From: Ruegeria spongiae | Lineage (GTDB): Bacteria > Pseudomonadota > Alphaproteobacteria > Rhodobacterales > Rhodobacteraceae | NCBI RefSeq assembly: GCF_023502395.1 | Contig: NZ_JAMFMB010000006.1 | Coordinates: forward strand, 89,945 to 153,944 | Length of the DNA stretch: 64,000 nt | Reading direction: 5' to 3' | Part shown: one piece after another, positions 54,759 to 63,916 of the stretch | Position numbering within the stretch: the stretch's first letter is position 1 | How the letters are laid out: every line of letters starts with the position of its first letter | Made by a program: the position numbers and the translations under genes | The notes under the pieces: model-generated | The model's input: the letters and a program-made list of their open reading frames with translations, nothing else | What the model was told of the DNA's origin: nothing | Database searches by the model: none

Positions 54759-55742
54759 TCACACCTCCAGTATCGTGCTGCCCGTCGTCTGCCGCGCCTC
54801 AAGCGCGCGATGGGCGTCAGCCACTTGATCCAGTGCAAAGCGCTGGTCGATGCGAATCTGGATGTCGCCCTTCGTCACCTTGCTGAACAGGTGCTGCGCC
54901 ATGTCCTGACAGATGGCGGCATCGGCAATGTGGGTGAACAGGGTCGGCCGGGTGATCCTGAGCGAGCCGCGCTGCGCCAGCATCGCCAGATCAAAGGGCG
55001 GCACCGGCCCCGAGGCATTCCCGAAGGAAATCATCATGCCCAGCGGCTTCAGCGAGTCGAGCGAACCGACAAACGTATCGGCACCGATCGAATCCATCAC
55101 CACATCGACCCCGGCCCCATCGGTCAGGTCGCGCACACGTTGCGCGAAATCCTCGCTGCGGTAGTTGATGCACGCGCTGGCGCCGTGATGCAGCGCCAGC
55201 TCGCATTTCTCGTCCGAGCCCGCCGTGCCGATCAGCCGGAGGCCCTCGGACCGCGCCCATTGGCAGGCGATCAGCCCGACGCCGCCCGCTGCGGCATGAA
55301 ACAGAACCGTATCGCCCCGCTTGAGAGGGGTGGTGCGGTGAAACAGGTATTCCACCGTCATCCCCTTGAGCATCATTGCCGCACCCTGATCGAAGCCGAT
55401 GGATTTGGGCAGCGGGCAGACCTGCGCGGCGGGCATCACCCGCGCTTCGGCATAGGCACCCGGAGGGGCCGCTGCATAAGCGGCGCGGTCGCCGGGTTTG
55501 AGATGCGGGACGCCCGGTCCCACGGCCTCGATGATACCGGCACCCTCCATGCCCAGCGCCTGCGGCAGCTCCAGCGGATAGAGCCCCATGCGCTGATAGA
55601 CATCGATGAAATTCAGCCCGCAGGCATGGTGGCGGATGCGGATCTCGCCGGGCCCGGGATCGCCAATGCGCCGATCCTCGATGCGCAGCACCTCGGGGCC
55701 ACCGGTTTCATGGATCACGATCGTGCGGGCTGTCTGTGGCAT
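54759..55742 (-). CDS. NADPH:quinone oxidoreductase (QOR/zeta-crystallin type)
   Basis: Zinc-free medium-chain dehydrogenase of 327 residues. HETGGPEVLRIEDR opens the catalytic domain, AAAGGVGLIACQWA is the NADPH motif, and NYRSEDFAQRV matches the QOR pattern. It reduces quinones or enones with NADPH. The ATG at 55742 has GGGAGG upstream; the longer reading begins with residues unlike the family. A second, more distant QOR-type gene lies at 56792. Confidence 0.88.
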   Translation of the reverse strand: MPQTARTIVIHETGGPEVLRIEDRRIGDPGPGEIRIRHHACGLNFIDVYQRMGLYPLELPQALGMEGAGIIEAVGPGVPHLKPGDRAAYAAAPPGAYAEARVMPAAQVCPLPKSIGFDQGAAMMLKGMTVEYLFHRTTPLKRGDTVLFHAAAGGVGLIACQWARSEGLRLIGTAGSDEKCELALHHGASACINYRSEDFAQRVRDLTDGAGVDVVMDSIGADTFVGSLDSLKPLGMMISFGNASGPVPPFDLAMLAQRGSLRITRPTLFTHIADAAICQDMAQHLFSKVTKGDIQIRIDQRFALDQVADAHRALEARQTTGSTILEV

Positions 55743-55937
55743 CTGCGCCTCCCTCTGCCTGACACGGCTGAAGCTAACAGGCGTCAGGCAAAGGGCAAGC
55801 GCCCTGCTCGCCAAGGCGTGACCGAACCGTGCGGGGAATCATGTTATACTTGTCCCATCTGTCGCCGACCGGTCGGGTCTGAGGCGACGCCGGGACCCAG
55901 GACCAAGGCGCATCACAACGCCAAGGAAGGGTAAGCC

Positions 55938-56795
55938 ATGGCGAAAACTATCGGAAATCCAATCAGTTGGGCCGCCCGCAACCTGGGCAGTACCAGCGAT
56001 CACATGGGCGAGGCGATCTCGGGGCTGGGCGGCGACGCCAAGGCCGAGATGCCGATGGTCCAGGTGCTGACAATGCGTGACATCCCGGCCTGCCTGCGGG
56101 CCGGGTATGACGATTTCATCGCCACCCGCGCCGATGCGATCTTTGCGATCGCGATCTATCCGATCGCCGGTCTGATCCTGTTCGGGATGGGCATGCAGAT
56201 GGACCTTGTGCCGCTGCTTGCACCCCTGGTGCTGGGATTCGCGCTGGTGGGTCCGGCTGCGGCGGTCGGGCTTTACGAAATCAGCCGCAGGCGCGAGGCC
56301 GGACAGGACGCGCATTGGCGGCACGCCTTTGGTGTCTTTCGCGCGCCCTCTTTCGGGTCGATCTTTGTGCTGGCGCTATATCTGACCATGCTGTTTCTGG
56401 TCTGGATGATGGCCGCACAGAGCATCTATGCCGCCACGCTGGGGCCCGAGCCGCCGGCCTCAATCATGGGATTCGTGGGCGACCTCTTTGGCACGTCTCA
56501 GGGCTGGGCGCTGATTGTTGCGGGCAACGCGGTGGGGCTTCTGTTTGCGGTCGTCGCACTGGCCATCAGCGTGGTCAGCTTCCCGCTGCTGCTGGAACGC
56601 AAGGTCGGCGTGCCCGTCGCTGTGGTTACCTCGGTCCGCGTGCTGCGCCAAAACCCGGTTGTCATACTGAGCTGGGGCGCGATGGTTGCGGCGCTGCTGG
56701 TACTGGGCTCGATCCCCTTCATGCTGGGGCTGATCGTCGTGTTGCCTGTGCTGGGCCACGCCACCTGGCATCTCTACCGGCGTGCGGTGGCCTAG
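55938..56795 (+). CDS. DUF2189 integral membrane protein
   Basis: Inner-membrane protein of 285 residues with about six hydrophobic segments. The N-terminal 50 residues are soluble. MRDIPACLRAGYDDFIATRADAIFA is broken here by family motifs DIPACLRAGYDDF, GLYEISRRREAGQ and MVQVLTM. It matches the DUF2189 (cytochrome c oxidase-subunit-like) family common in Rhodobacterales, whose function is unknown. AAGGAAGGG lies upstream of the ATG. Its 3' end overlaps the convergent oxidoreductase by 4 bases. Confidence 0.85.
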   Translation: MAKTIGNPISWAARNLGSTSDHMGEAISGLGGDAKAEMPMVQVLTMRDIPACLRAGYDDFIATRADAIFAIAIYPIAGLILFGMGMQMDLVPLLAPLVLGFALVGPAAAVGLYEISRRREAGQDAHWRHAFGVFRAPSFGSIFVLALYLTMLFLVWMMAAQSIYAATLGPEPPASIMGFVGDLFGTSQGWALIVAGNAVGLLFAVVALAISVVSFPLLLERKVGVPVAVVTSVRVLRQNPVVILSWGAMVAALLVLGSIPFMLGLIVVLPVLGHATWHLYRRAVA

Positions 56796-57778
56796 CCCGC
56801 AACGTTCAGAACGATCTTGCCGATATGGTCCGAGGCCTCCATCCGCGCATGGGCCTGCGCCGCGTCAGCCAGATCAAAACTGCTGTCCATGACCGGGCCG
56901 ACGCGCCCGGCCTCAATCAGTGGCCAGACCGCCTCGCGCAGGGTCTGGGCGATCTGCGCCTTGGCCAGATCGCTTTGCGGACGCAGGGTACTGCCGGTCA
57001 GCGTCAGCCGCTTGACCATCATCATCGCAAAGTTCAGCTCGACCACCGGGCCTTGCAGGAACGCGATCTGTACCAGCCTGCCATCATTGGCCAACGCCTT
57101 GACGTTGCGGGGAATGTAATCACCGCCCACCATGTCGAGGATCAGATCGGCGCCGCCCTCGGCCTTCATCACCTTGACGAAATCCTCGTCGCGGTAGTTG
57201 ATCGCGCGCTCGGCACCAAGATCGGTGCAGGCCGTGCACTTCGCCTCGGAGCCCGCGGTCGCGAACACGCGCGCACCAAACGCATTGGCAAGCTGGATGG
57301 CGGTCGTGCCGATCCCGCTGGACCCGCCATGAACCAGAAACCGCTCGCCCGCCTTCAACCCGCCACGGGAAAAGACATTGGACCAGACGGTAAAGAAGGT
57401 CTCGGGCAGGCAGGCTGCCTCTTTCAGTCCCATGCCCTTGGGCACCGGCAGGCAATGGGCCGCAGGGGTCGCGACATATTCGGCATACCCACCGCCCGGC
57501 AGCAGCGCACAGACCTGATCGCCGATATCAAGCGATGTGACGCCATCGCCCAGCGCCACAACCTCGCCCGACGCTTCCAGCCCCGGCAGATCGCTGGCGC
57601 CGGGCGGTGGGTCATAGGCCCCTGCCCGTTGCAGCGCGTCCGGCCGGTTCACCCCGGCATAAGCAACCCTGAGCACCACCTGGCCGTGGCCCGGTTCGGG
57701 CACCGGGCGCTGCACGGGTTTCAGAACCTCGGGGCCGCCGGGTTGTGAAATTTCGACGGCACGCATCATCTGGGTCAT
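56792..57778 (-). CDS. NAD(P)H-quinone oxidoreductase, PIG3 family
   Basis: Zinc-free medium-chain dehydrogenase of 328 residues. VEISQPGGPEVLKPVQRP opens the protein, VHGGSSGIGTTAIQLANAFG is the NADPH motif, and NYRDEDFVKVMK follows. GVNRPDALQRAGAYDPPPG is the PIG3-type catalytic-domain segment. Family members reduce ortho-quinones. The first four residues (MTQM) may not be translated, since a second ATG follows. It lies 42 bases after the COQ9 gene on the same strand and may be cotranscribed with it. Confidence 0.88.
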   Translation of the reverse strand: MTQMMRAVEISQPGGPEVLKPVQRPVPEPGHGQVVLRVAYAGVNRPDALQRAGAYDPPPGASDLPGLEASGEVVALGDGVTSLDIGDQVCALLPGGGYAEYVATPAAHCLPVPKGMGLKEAACLPETFFTVWSNVFSRGGLKAGERFLVHGGSSGIGTTAIQLANAFGARVFATAGSEAKCTACTDLGAERAINYRDEDFVKVMKAEGGADLILDMVGGDYIPRNVKALANDGRLVQIAFLQGPVVELNFAMMMVKRLTLTGSTLRPQSDLAKAQIAQTLREAVWPLIEAGRVGPVMDSSFDLADAAQAHARMEASDHIGKIVLNVAG

Positions 57779-57820
57779 TCCATCTGGTCCTTGTGGCTCG
57801 GGTTTGCAGCAGGGTCGGGA

Positions 57821-58525
57821 CTATCGGCGCGGGCGCAGAAGGCCCGGAAGATCGACGCGCGGCGCGCGTGTGGGCGCGCGGATCTGTCTGGACAGCCACA
57901 TCGGCCCGGCCATGAAGGGTTTCAGCAGCGGGTTGGCGTTCACCCGGGCCTTGACCTTTTCGATCGTCATGACGTCTTCGATGCGCCGGTCGAGAAAGGT
58001 CCATGTCGCGGCATTGCCCTCGGACTCGTCGCCCATCCAGAACAGCAGCGTCGAGGAATAAACGCCTGAGAGCAGCCCGCGTTTGGTGTACCAGTTCAAA
58101 TCGTCCGACGAATCGCCCAGCGCCGCCCAGATCAGATCGCAGGTATTCCAGATCGCGCCGGTACCCTCGGCCGCCAGATGCGGCAGGGCGAACAGAACGA
58201 CACCCCGGCGCACCGCCTCTTTTTCATTGGGGGCGCTGGCCGCTTCGATCCGGCTGCGCACGGCCAATGTGACCCGTTCGCGTATCTTGAGCGCGCTCAG
58301 ATCGGTTTCCTCAAGGCGTTTGAGCATGATGTCATCGCCGCGCTTGTGAAAAGCCAGCGCCAGATCGACCGCCCCGCGCGGGCAAGCCGCCTGAGCCACG
58401 GTCCGGTCCAGACCGGTATCCGCGATGGCCGCCTCGAAACAGGCGGCGCACCACCCGTCAAACGGCACATGATCAAGCGCGGCATCCAGAAGCTGGTCGC
58501 GCACGGTCTCATAAGGTGTTGTCAT
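57821..58525 (-). CDS. COQ9 family ubiquinone biosynthesis protein
   Basis: Protein of 234 residues with the COQ9 domain. A TetR-like N-terminal helix set (QLLDAALDHVPFDGWCAACF) is followed by the lipid-binding C-terminal region (LNWYTKRGLLSGVYSSTLLF, FLDRRIEDVM). In eukaryotes COQ9 binds lipid and assists COQ7 in ubiquinone synthesis; alphaproteobacterial homologues are presumed to act similarly. AAGGAG lies upstream of the ATG. It is divergent from rpsU. Confidence 0.9.
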   Translation of the reverse strand: MTTPYETVRDQLLDAALDHVPFDGWCAACFEAAIADTGLDRTVAQAACPRGAVDLALAFHKRGDDIMLKRLEETDLSALKIRERVTLAVRSRIEAASAPNEKEAVRRGVVLFALPHLAAEGTGAIWNTCDLIWAALGDSSDDLNWYTKRGLLSGVYSSTLLFWMGDESEGNAATWTFLDRRIEDVMTIEKVKARVNANPLLKPFMAGPMWLSRQIRAPTRAPRVDLPGLLRPRR

Positions 58526-58553
58526 GGCGTAACTCCTTTGTCTGCCCCACTAC

Positions 58554-58582
58554 TAGACAAGTTCAGGGCGCTTTGCTATACG
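58554..58582 (+). promoter_or_regulatory. Sigma-70-type promoter of rpsU
   Basis: TAGACA (58554-58559) and TATACG (58577-58582) are separated by 17 bases, about 55 bases before the rpsU start. Confidence 0.55.
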
Positions 58583-58637
58583 GCCACTTCCTGCAAATTT
58601 CCTTGCAACTCATATCTAGAAAGGTGGTGACAACCAC

Positions 58638-58844
58638 ATGCAGGTTAGTGTTCGCGACAACAATGTCGATCAGGCGCTCCGTGCCCTGAAGAAAAAGCTG
58701 CAGCGCGAAGGCGTTTTCCGCGAAATGAAGCTCAAGCAACATTTCGAGAAGCCGTCCGAGAAAAAAGCGCGCGAGAAAGCTGAAGCGATCCGCCGTGCCC
58801 GTAAACTGGCGCGTAAGAAAGCACAGCGCGAAGGTTTGCTCTAA
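58638..58844 (+). CDS. rpsU: 30S ribosomal protein S21
   Basis: Basic protein of 68 residues. It begins [20 protein letters not shown] and has the S21 signature [18 protein letters not shown], with a Lys/Arg-rich C-terminus. It belongs to the small ribosomal subunit near the 3' end of 16S rRNA and aids initiation. AAGGTGG lies upstream of the ATG. It is a single-gene unit with its own promoter and terminator. Confidence 0.97.
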   Translation: MQVSVRDNNVDQALRALKKKLQREGVFREMKLKQHFEKPSEKKAREKAEAIRRARKLARKKAQREGLL

Positions 58845-58882
58845 GACCTCGCTCGTCCAGCTTTGGATGACACTATTTGACG

Positions 58883-58908
58883 ACCCCCGCGGCATTGCCC
58901 GGGGGTTT
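58883..58908 (+). terminator. Terminator after rpsU
   Basis: ACCCCCG (58883-58889) pairs with CGGGGGT (58900-58906), followed by TTTG. The remaining 230 bases up to the CAP-domain gene hold nothing I recognise. Confidence 0.75.
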
Positions 58909-59139
58909 GTCGTTTCAGGACCGGGGTAATCCGCTGGCGCCACACACAATTGGCGCAGCATTTCGCCTTTTCACCCCTAAGCGGTCTTTTGCCCGGCATT
59001 TTGCAGCCGTGCGAATCCCGCGCTGGCAGCGCCCCGCCGCTTAGATGCAACCTTTGATGGCGCGCCTCTTTCAGACTGTCTCCGGCTCCTTCTATCTCGT
59101 CGCTGTCCTTTCGGACACAGGCAGAAAAAGGAGGCTGAA

Positions 59140-60180
59140 ATGTCGAATGCAAACACGGTCGAACGCGAGATGCTGGCGTTGATAAACCAGGAACGCACCT
59201 CACGCGGGATCGAGCCGCTGCAACTGGAAACCCGGTTGAACACATCGGCGGAAGATCACAGCACATGGATGCTGGACAGCGACAATTTCTCGCATACCGG
59301 TTCGGCCGGATCGAGTGCGCAAGAGCGTATGGAAGACGCGGGCTTTGAGTTTTCCGGCAATTGGCGGTCAGGCGAGAACATCGCCTGGCAATCGGAACGC
59401 GGTGCGCCCGGTAACAGCGATGACGTGGCCGATCTGCATGCCGGGCTGATGAACAGCCCCGGGCACCGGGCCAATATCCTGAACCCCGATTACAAATATA
59501 TCGGAATCGGGGTCGAGGACGGCGACCTCAATGGCTGGGATGCGGTGATGGTGACGCAGAACTTCGCGACCACCGATGCGTCGGTGCTGCTCGATATTCC
59601 GGCTGAGGATACGCCACCGGTTGATCCGGAAACCCCGGTCGCCGAGACGCCCTCGCCCGAGGATGAAGAGACAGATGGTGAAGACCCAGATGTCGACGTC
59701 ACAGATGCCGAAGACCCCGAAACCCCGATGCCCGATGACAGTGATCCGGTTGAACCGGAGACCGAAGAGCCGGACACCGATGTCACTGATACCGAGGCCC
59801 CGGACACCGAGGGACCAGACACCGACGTTACCGAAACCGAGGATCCTGAAGCCGAGGAACCGGGCACCGATGTCACCGACAACGGCGATCCGGGCGGCTG
59901 CGAGGATGTCATCCGTGCGCAGGTCACAGACTTCCTCGAAGAGGTGCAGGATTTCGTCGATCAGTTCGACTGGTGCGCGCCCGGGGCGAATGATGCCGAT
60001 GTTGCGGATATTGCAACCGGGCTGGTTGGCCTCTGGCTTGTCACCGAGGTCTTTGACACCCTCTTCGACACCCCCGAGGATCCCGGGCAAACCGAGATCG
60101 TCATGAACACTGGCGGGGCCGAGGATGACGATATGATGATGACACCCGACATGAATGGCTGCATGTTCGACTTCGTCTGA
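59140..60180 (+). CDS. CAP-domain protein with acidic Pro/Asp/Thr repeat linker
   Basis: Protein of 346 residues. Residues 6-145 are a CAP/SCP domain: His40 in EDHSTWM, His52 in FSHTG, Glu79 in SGENIAW and His109 in NSPGHRANIL. Residues 150-252 are an acidic linker of degenerate EPDTDVTDTE-like units. The C-terminal 95 residues include three cysteines (254, 279, 341) and a Met/Asp-rich end, MNGCMFDFV. No N-terminal signal peptide is visible. The terminal DFV resembles the acidic-hydrophobic tail of some type I secretion substrates (inference). AGGAGG lies upstream of the ATG. Confidence 0.85.
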   Translation: MSNANTVEREMLALINQERTSRGIEPLQLETRLNTSAEDHSTWMLDSDNFSHTGSAGSSAQERMEDAGFEFSGNWRSGENIAWQSERGAPGNSDDVADLHAGLMNSPGHRANILNPDYKYIGIGVEDGDLNGWDAVMVTQNFATTDASVLLDIPAEDTPPVDPETPVAETPSPEDEETDGEDPDVDVTDAEDPETPMPDDSDPVEPETEEPDTDVTDTEAPDTEGPDTDVTETEDPEAEEPGTDVTDNGDPGGCEDVIRAQVTDFLEEVQDFVDQFDWCAPGANDADVADIATGLVGLWLVTEVFDTLFDTPEDPGQTEIVMNTGGAEDDDMMMTPDMNGCMFDFV

Positions 60181-60195
60181 CCCGCTGACACACAG

Positions 60196-60222
60196 GCTGG
60201 CCCGGCATCGCGTCGGGCCAGC
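60196..60222. terminator. Bidirectional hairpin between CAP gene and PPK2
   Basis: Perfect 9-bp arms GCTGGCCCG/CGGGCCAGC with a 9-base loop lie between two convergent stops. Confidence 0.65.
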
Positions 60223-60230
60223 ACAGGCGG

Positions 60231-61148
60231 TCAGTAAACCTTTGGCACATAAAGTTCATCGGGAAGAACCTGGCGTTCGTACTCCGGATTATATTTGCGG
60301 TCCGGCAGCGTGACCTTTTCGCTGGGCACGTCTTCGTAAGGTATCTGCGATAGCAGATGTTCGATGCAGTTCAGCCGCTCGCGTTTCTTGTCGTTGCCCT
60401 CGACGATATACCAGGGCGCTTCGGGGATGTTGGTGCGGGCGAACATCTCTTCCTTGGCCTTGGTGTAATCTTCCCAGCGGATGCGGCTTTCCAGATCCAT
60501 CGGGCTCAGTTTCCACTGTTTCATCGGGTCGTGGATGCGCATGAGGAAGCGCAGTTGCTGTTCTTCATCGGTGATCGAGAACCAGTATTTCAGCAAGATG
60601 ATCCCCGACCGTTTCAGCATCCGCTCGAATTCGGGAACGTCCTGAAAGAACTGTTCAACCTGATCTTCGGTGGCAAAGCCCATCACCCGCTCGACCCCTG
60701 CACGATTGTACCAGGAGCGATCGAACAACACGATCTCGCCCCCTGAGGGCAGATGCGGCACGTAGCGCTGGAAATACCACTGGCTCTGTTCCCGGCGCGA
60801 GGGCGCGGGCAACGCGACCACACGCGCGACGCGCGGGTTCAGGCGTTGGGTGATGCGTTTGATCACGCCGCCCTTGCCGGCCGAATCCCGCCCCTCCATC
60901 AGGATCAGCACTCTGGCACCGGTATGCTGCACCCAGTCCTGCAGTTTGATCAATTCCGCCTGCAGCCGCAGCAAGTTGCGGAAATAGACCCTGCGATCGA
61001 GCATTCCGGGATTCTGCGATTTGTAGAGCTTGCGGATCTCCATCGACAGCATCGGCTCGCTGAATTCGATCTCGAAATCCTCGTCCAGCGTATCCTCCAA
61101 CTCGGCCTCAAGCCATTTCATGCCCAGGTCTTCGGAATCGTCGGTCAA
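60231..61148 (-). CDS. ppk2: Polyphosphate kinase 2
   Basis: PPK2-family enzyme of 305 residues that transfers phosphate between polyphosphate and nucleotides. Walker A is GRDSAGKGGVIKRI. FDRSWYNRAGVERVMGF carries the Walker B Asp and the lid arginine, and NDKKRERLNCIEHLL is typical of the C-terminus. Single-domain size fits class I or III PPK2 (nucleoside diphosphate kinase activity). The start is TTG, chosen because AAGGAG lies six bases upstream. It is flanked by unrelated genes. Confidence 0.92.
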   Translation of the reverse strand: MTDDSEDLGMKWLEAELEDTLDEDFEIEFSEPMLSMEIRKLYKSQNPGMLDRRVYFRNLLRLQAELIKLQDWVQHTGARVLILMEGRDSAGKGGVIKRITQRLNPRVARVVALPAPSRREQSQWYFQRYVPHLPSGGEIVLFDRSWYNRAGVERVMGFATEDQVEQFFQDVPEFERMLKRSGIILLKYWFSITDEEQQLRFLMRIHDPMKQWKLSPMDLESRIRWEDYTKAKEEMFARTNIPEAPWYIVEGNDKKRERLNCIEHLLSQIPYEDVPSEKVTLPDRKYNPEYERQVLPDELYVPKVY

Positions 61149-61306
61149 GGTCAGCTCCTTCTTTTCGGTTCACAATCGGATGTATGCCATATCCGGCGCA
61201 TGTAAATCTCTGATGTCGGTCAAATCTGGGTCAGCACCCGGTTCCGAACAAAACATACTCGCCCGCCTCGCGGGGCGAGGCAAGCCCCGAGCACCGGGCA
61301 AACGGC

Positions 61307-61765
61307 TCAGACCGGAAGCGCGGTGGTCTTGAACACGGTGCGCAGCGCAAACGAGGACTGCATCTGCGCAACCCCCGGCAGCCGCGCCAGATATTGCCGG
61401 TGAATGCGCGCGAAATCCTCGGTGTTTTCGGCAACGACCTTGAGGATGTAATCCGCCGTACCTGCCATCAGATGGCACTCAAGCACATCCGGTATCCGCG
61501 ACACACCCTTCTCGAACGCGTCCAGCACTTCGTCCGCCTGCCCCTGCAGCGTGATCTCGACAAACACCGTGGTCGGCACACCCAGTTTGCGGGCATCCAG
61601 CAGTGCCACGTAGTCGCGGATATAGCCTTCGGCCTCCAGCCGCTGCACGCGCCGGTGACAGGCCGACGGCGACAGGTTCACCTTCTCGGACAGGTCGGCA
61701 TTCGACATGCGGCCCTTTTTCTGCAGCTCAATGAGAATCCGTCGATCTGTTGCATCCAGGGCCAA
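61307..61765 (-). CDS. Lrp/AsnC family regulator
   Basis: Regulator of about 152 residues. The helix-turn-helix is in MSNADLSEKVNLSPSACHRR. A RAM ligand-binding domain follows (VPTTVFVEITLQGQ, HLMAGTADYILKVV). A TTG start at 61765 places LDATDRRIL at the N-terminus as in relatives and has AAAAGG upstream; a TTG at 61795 is possible. It is divergent from alanine dehydrogenase, a pairing in which the regulator activates ald in response to alanine. Confidence 0.9.
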   Translation of the reverse strand: MALDATDRRILIELQKKGRMSNADLSEKVNLSPSACHRRVQRLEAEGYIRDYVALLDARKLGVPTTVFVEITLQGQADEVLDAFEKGVSRIPDVLECHLMAGTADYILKVVAENTEDFARIHRQYLARLPGVAQMQSSFALRTVFKTTALPV

Positions 61766-61903
61766 ACGCGCAAGCCTTTTGCATGAAATATCCAAGTTTT
61801 CGAAGAATATACACCAATTACAGCGGAATGCGAGGAAGGTTTCACAGAAATCCCCTTGGATTCATGCCCATAATTTAGGCAGTTTGAGAATGGGAGTGAG
61901 ACA

Positions 61904-63022
61904 ATGAAAATCGGGTGCCCGAAAGAGATCAAGCCGCAGGAGTTCCGCGTCGGCATGACACCCAATGCCGCCCATGAAGCGGTGCAGCATGGTCATGAGG
62001 TGATTATCGAAACCAATGCCGGGGCCGGATCGGGCTTTGAGGATGCCGATTATGTCGCCGCTGGCGCGCGGATCGTGGACACGGCAGAAGAGGTGTTCGC
62101 CACCGCCGACATGATCGTCAAGGTCAAGGAACCACAGGCGGTCGAACGCAAGATGCTGCGCGAAGGCCAGCTCTTGTTCACCTATCTGCATCTGGCGCCT
62201 GACCCGGATCAGACCCATGACCTGCTGGCCTCGGGTTGCACCGCCATCGCGTATGAAACTGTGACCGACACTGCCGGTGGCCTGCCGCTGCTGTCGCCGA
62301 TGTCCGAGGTCGCCGGGCGGCTGGCGCCGCAGGTCGGTGCCTGGACCCTGCAAAAGGCCAATGGCGGGCGCGGCGTGCTGATGGGTGGCGTGCCCGGAGT
62401 TGGCCCGGCGCGGGTCGTGGTGATTGGCGGCGGCGTTGTCGGCACCCATGCGGCGCGTATTGCCGCCGGAATGGGCGCGGATGTGACCGTACTGGATCGC
62501 TCTCTGAACCGGTTGAAATACCTCGACGACGTCTTTGGCGGCACCTTCAAGAACCAGTATTCGACCGCCGGATCGACCATCGAACTGGTGCGGCAGGCGG
62601 ATATGGTGATCGGCGCGGTTCTGATCCCCGGTGCCGCAGCACCCAAGCTGATCACCAAGGCGCAACTGTCCGAGATGAAGCCGGGCGCGGCCATCGTGGA
62701 TGTGGCGATCGACCAGGGCGGCTGTTTCGAGACCTCCAAGGCCACAACCCACGCCGACCCGATCTATAATGTGGACGGGATCATGCATTACTGCGTGGCC
62801 AATATGCCCGGCGCGGTGGCGCGGACCTCGACCATTGCTTTGGGCAACGCCACCATGCCGTTCCTGCTGGCGCTGGCGGACAAGGGTTGGAAACAGGCCT
62901 GTCAGGACGACCCGCACCTGCTGAACGGGCTGAACGTGCATGCCGGGCAACTGACCTACTACGCGGTTGGCAAAGCGCTGGGGATCGACGTGGTCTCACC
63001 CTCGGTCGCAGTCAAATCCTGA
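61904..63022 (+). CDS. ald: Alanine dehydrogenase
   Basis: NAD-dependent L-alanine dehydrogenase of 372 residues (EC 1.4.1.1), interconverting alanine with pyruvate and ammonium. [20 protein letters not shown] is the N-terminal signature. Catalytic Lys is in IVKVKEP and His in YLHLAPDP. The NAD motif is [29 protein letters not shown] lies upstream of the ATG. It is divergent from an Lrp-type regulator and followed by a perfect 9-3-9 hairpin. It could recycle alanine made by the aminotransferase at 52129. Confidence 0.97.
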   Translation: MKIGCPKEIKPQEFRVGMTPNAAHEAVQHGHEVIIETNAGAGSGFEDADYVAAGARIVDTAEEVFATADMIVKVKEPQAVERKMLREGQLLFTYLHLAPDPDQTHDLLASGCTAIAYETVTDTAGGLPLLSPMSEVAGRLAPQVGAWTLQKANGGRGVLMGGVPGVGPARVVVIGGGVVGTHAARIAAGMGADVTVLDRSLNRLKYLDDVFGGTFKNQYSTAGSTIELVRQADMVIGAVLIPGAAAPKLITKAQLSEMKPGAAIVDVAIDQGGCFETSKATTHADPIYNVDGIMHYCVANMPGAVARTSTIALGNATMPFLLALADKGWKQACQDDPHLLNGLNVHAGQLTYYAVGKALGIDVVSPSVAVKS

Positions 63023-63040
63023 CGCCTCGGAAACAAGAAA

Positions 63041-63063
63041 ACGCCGCGCGATGCGCGGCGTTC
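63041..63063 (+). terminator. Terminator after ald
   Basis: Perfect stem ACGCCGCGC/GCGCGGCGT with a GAT loop, preceded by AAAA and followed by TCTCC. It may serve both strands. Confidence 0.75.
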
Positions 63064-63109
63064 TCCAAAGTGAGTGGTGGGTATTGAATTTCCGCTTTGC
63101 GCCTTTCGC

Positions 63110-63916
63110 TTATCCGGCCTTCTGGATCTCGACGGCATGCGGATAGGGGATCGAAATGCCCTGCGCGTCAAATGCCTCTTTCACCTTCTGGGTCAGCATG
63201 AATTTCAGGTCCCAGTAATCGGCGGCATTGCACCAGAGCCGCGCCGTCAGATCGACCGAGCTGTCGCCCAGATTGGTAACCCGCACCCAAGGCTCGGGAT
63301 CGGACAGAACCCGACCATCGGCCTGCGCGGTGTCCAGAATGATCTTCATCGCCGCATCGGCGTTGTCGCCGTAATCGATACCGAAGACCAGATCGACGCG
63401 GCGGGTGTCATGGGCCGAATAATTGATGATGATCGACCCCCAGGCCTGACCGTTGGGCACGATGATCTGCACATTGTCCGGCGTCACCAGTTCGGTGGTG
63501 AACAGGTTGACCTCTTGCACGGTGCCGGCTGTGCCGCCGATATCGACATATTGGCCCAGCTTGTAGGGCCGGAAGATCACGATCATCACACCCGCCGCAA
63601 GGTCACTGAGCGTGCCCTGCAGCGCCAGACCGATCGCCAGCGACGCGGCACCAAGAACCGCGACGACGCTGGTGGCCTCGATCCCGAAGATGCCAAGCAC
63701 GGCAACGATCACCATCGCCAGGATCGCCCATTTCACCATGCTCGCCAGGAAGTTCCCCAGCGTGGGGTCGATATGGGGCGTTGAATTCACCTTGCGGCGC
63801 ACCATACCGCCGATGGTTCCGGCCACGATCCATCCGACAATGAGAACGGCAAGCGCCTTGGCCGCGTTGAGTATCATTGGCCAGACAAATTCCGTCTGAG
63901 TGAGTAGTTCTTCCAC
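63110..63916 (-). CDS. Small-conductance mechanosensitive channel, MscS family
   Basis: Inner-membrane channel of about 268 residues. Three hydrophobic segments are visible, the third being the pore helix (ASLAIGLALQGTLSDLAAGV). The MscS beta-domain motif is FRPYKLGQYVDIGGTAGTVQ, followed by PNGQAWGSIIINYS. It opens under membrane tension in hypo-osmotic shock. GTG at 63916 was chosen because GGAG lies six bases upstream; the reading frame extends further up to a TTG at 63985 with residues unlike the family. The last 84 bases of the window hold no other gene. Confidence 0.9.
   Translation of the reverse strand: MEELLTQTEFVWPMILNAAKALAVLIVGWIVAGTIGGMVRRKVNSTPHIDPTLGNFLASMVKWAILAMVIVAVLGIFGIEATSVVAVLGAASLAIGLALQGTLSDLAAGVMIVIFRPYKLGQYVDIGGTAGTVQEVNLFTTELVTPDNVQIIVPNGQAWGSIIINYSAHDTRRVDLVFGIDYGDNADAAMKIILDTAQADGRVLSDPEPWVRVTNLGDSSVDLTARLWCNAADYWDLKFMLTQKVKEAFDAQGISIPYPHAVEIQKAG

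Noticed and set aside
58909..59139. Possible small RNA between rpsU and the CAP-domain gene
   Set aside because: No promoter-like pair plus terminator could be found in this stretch.
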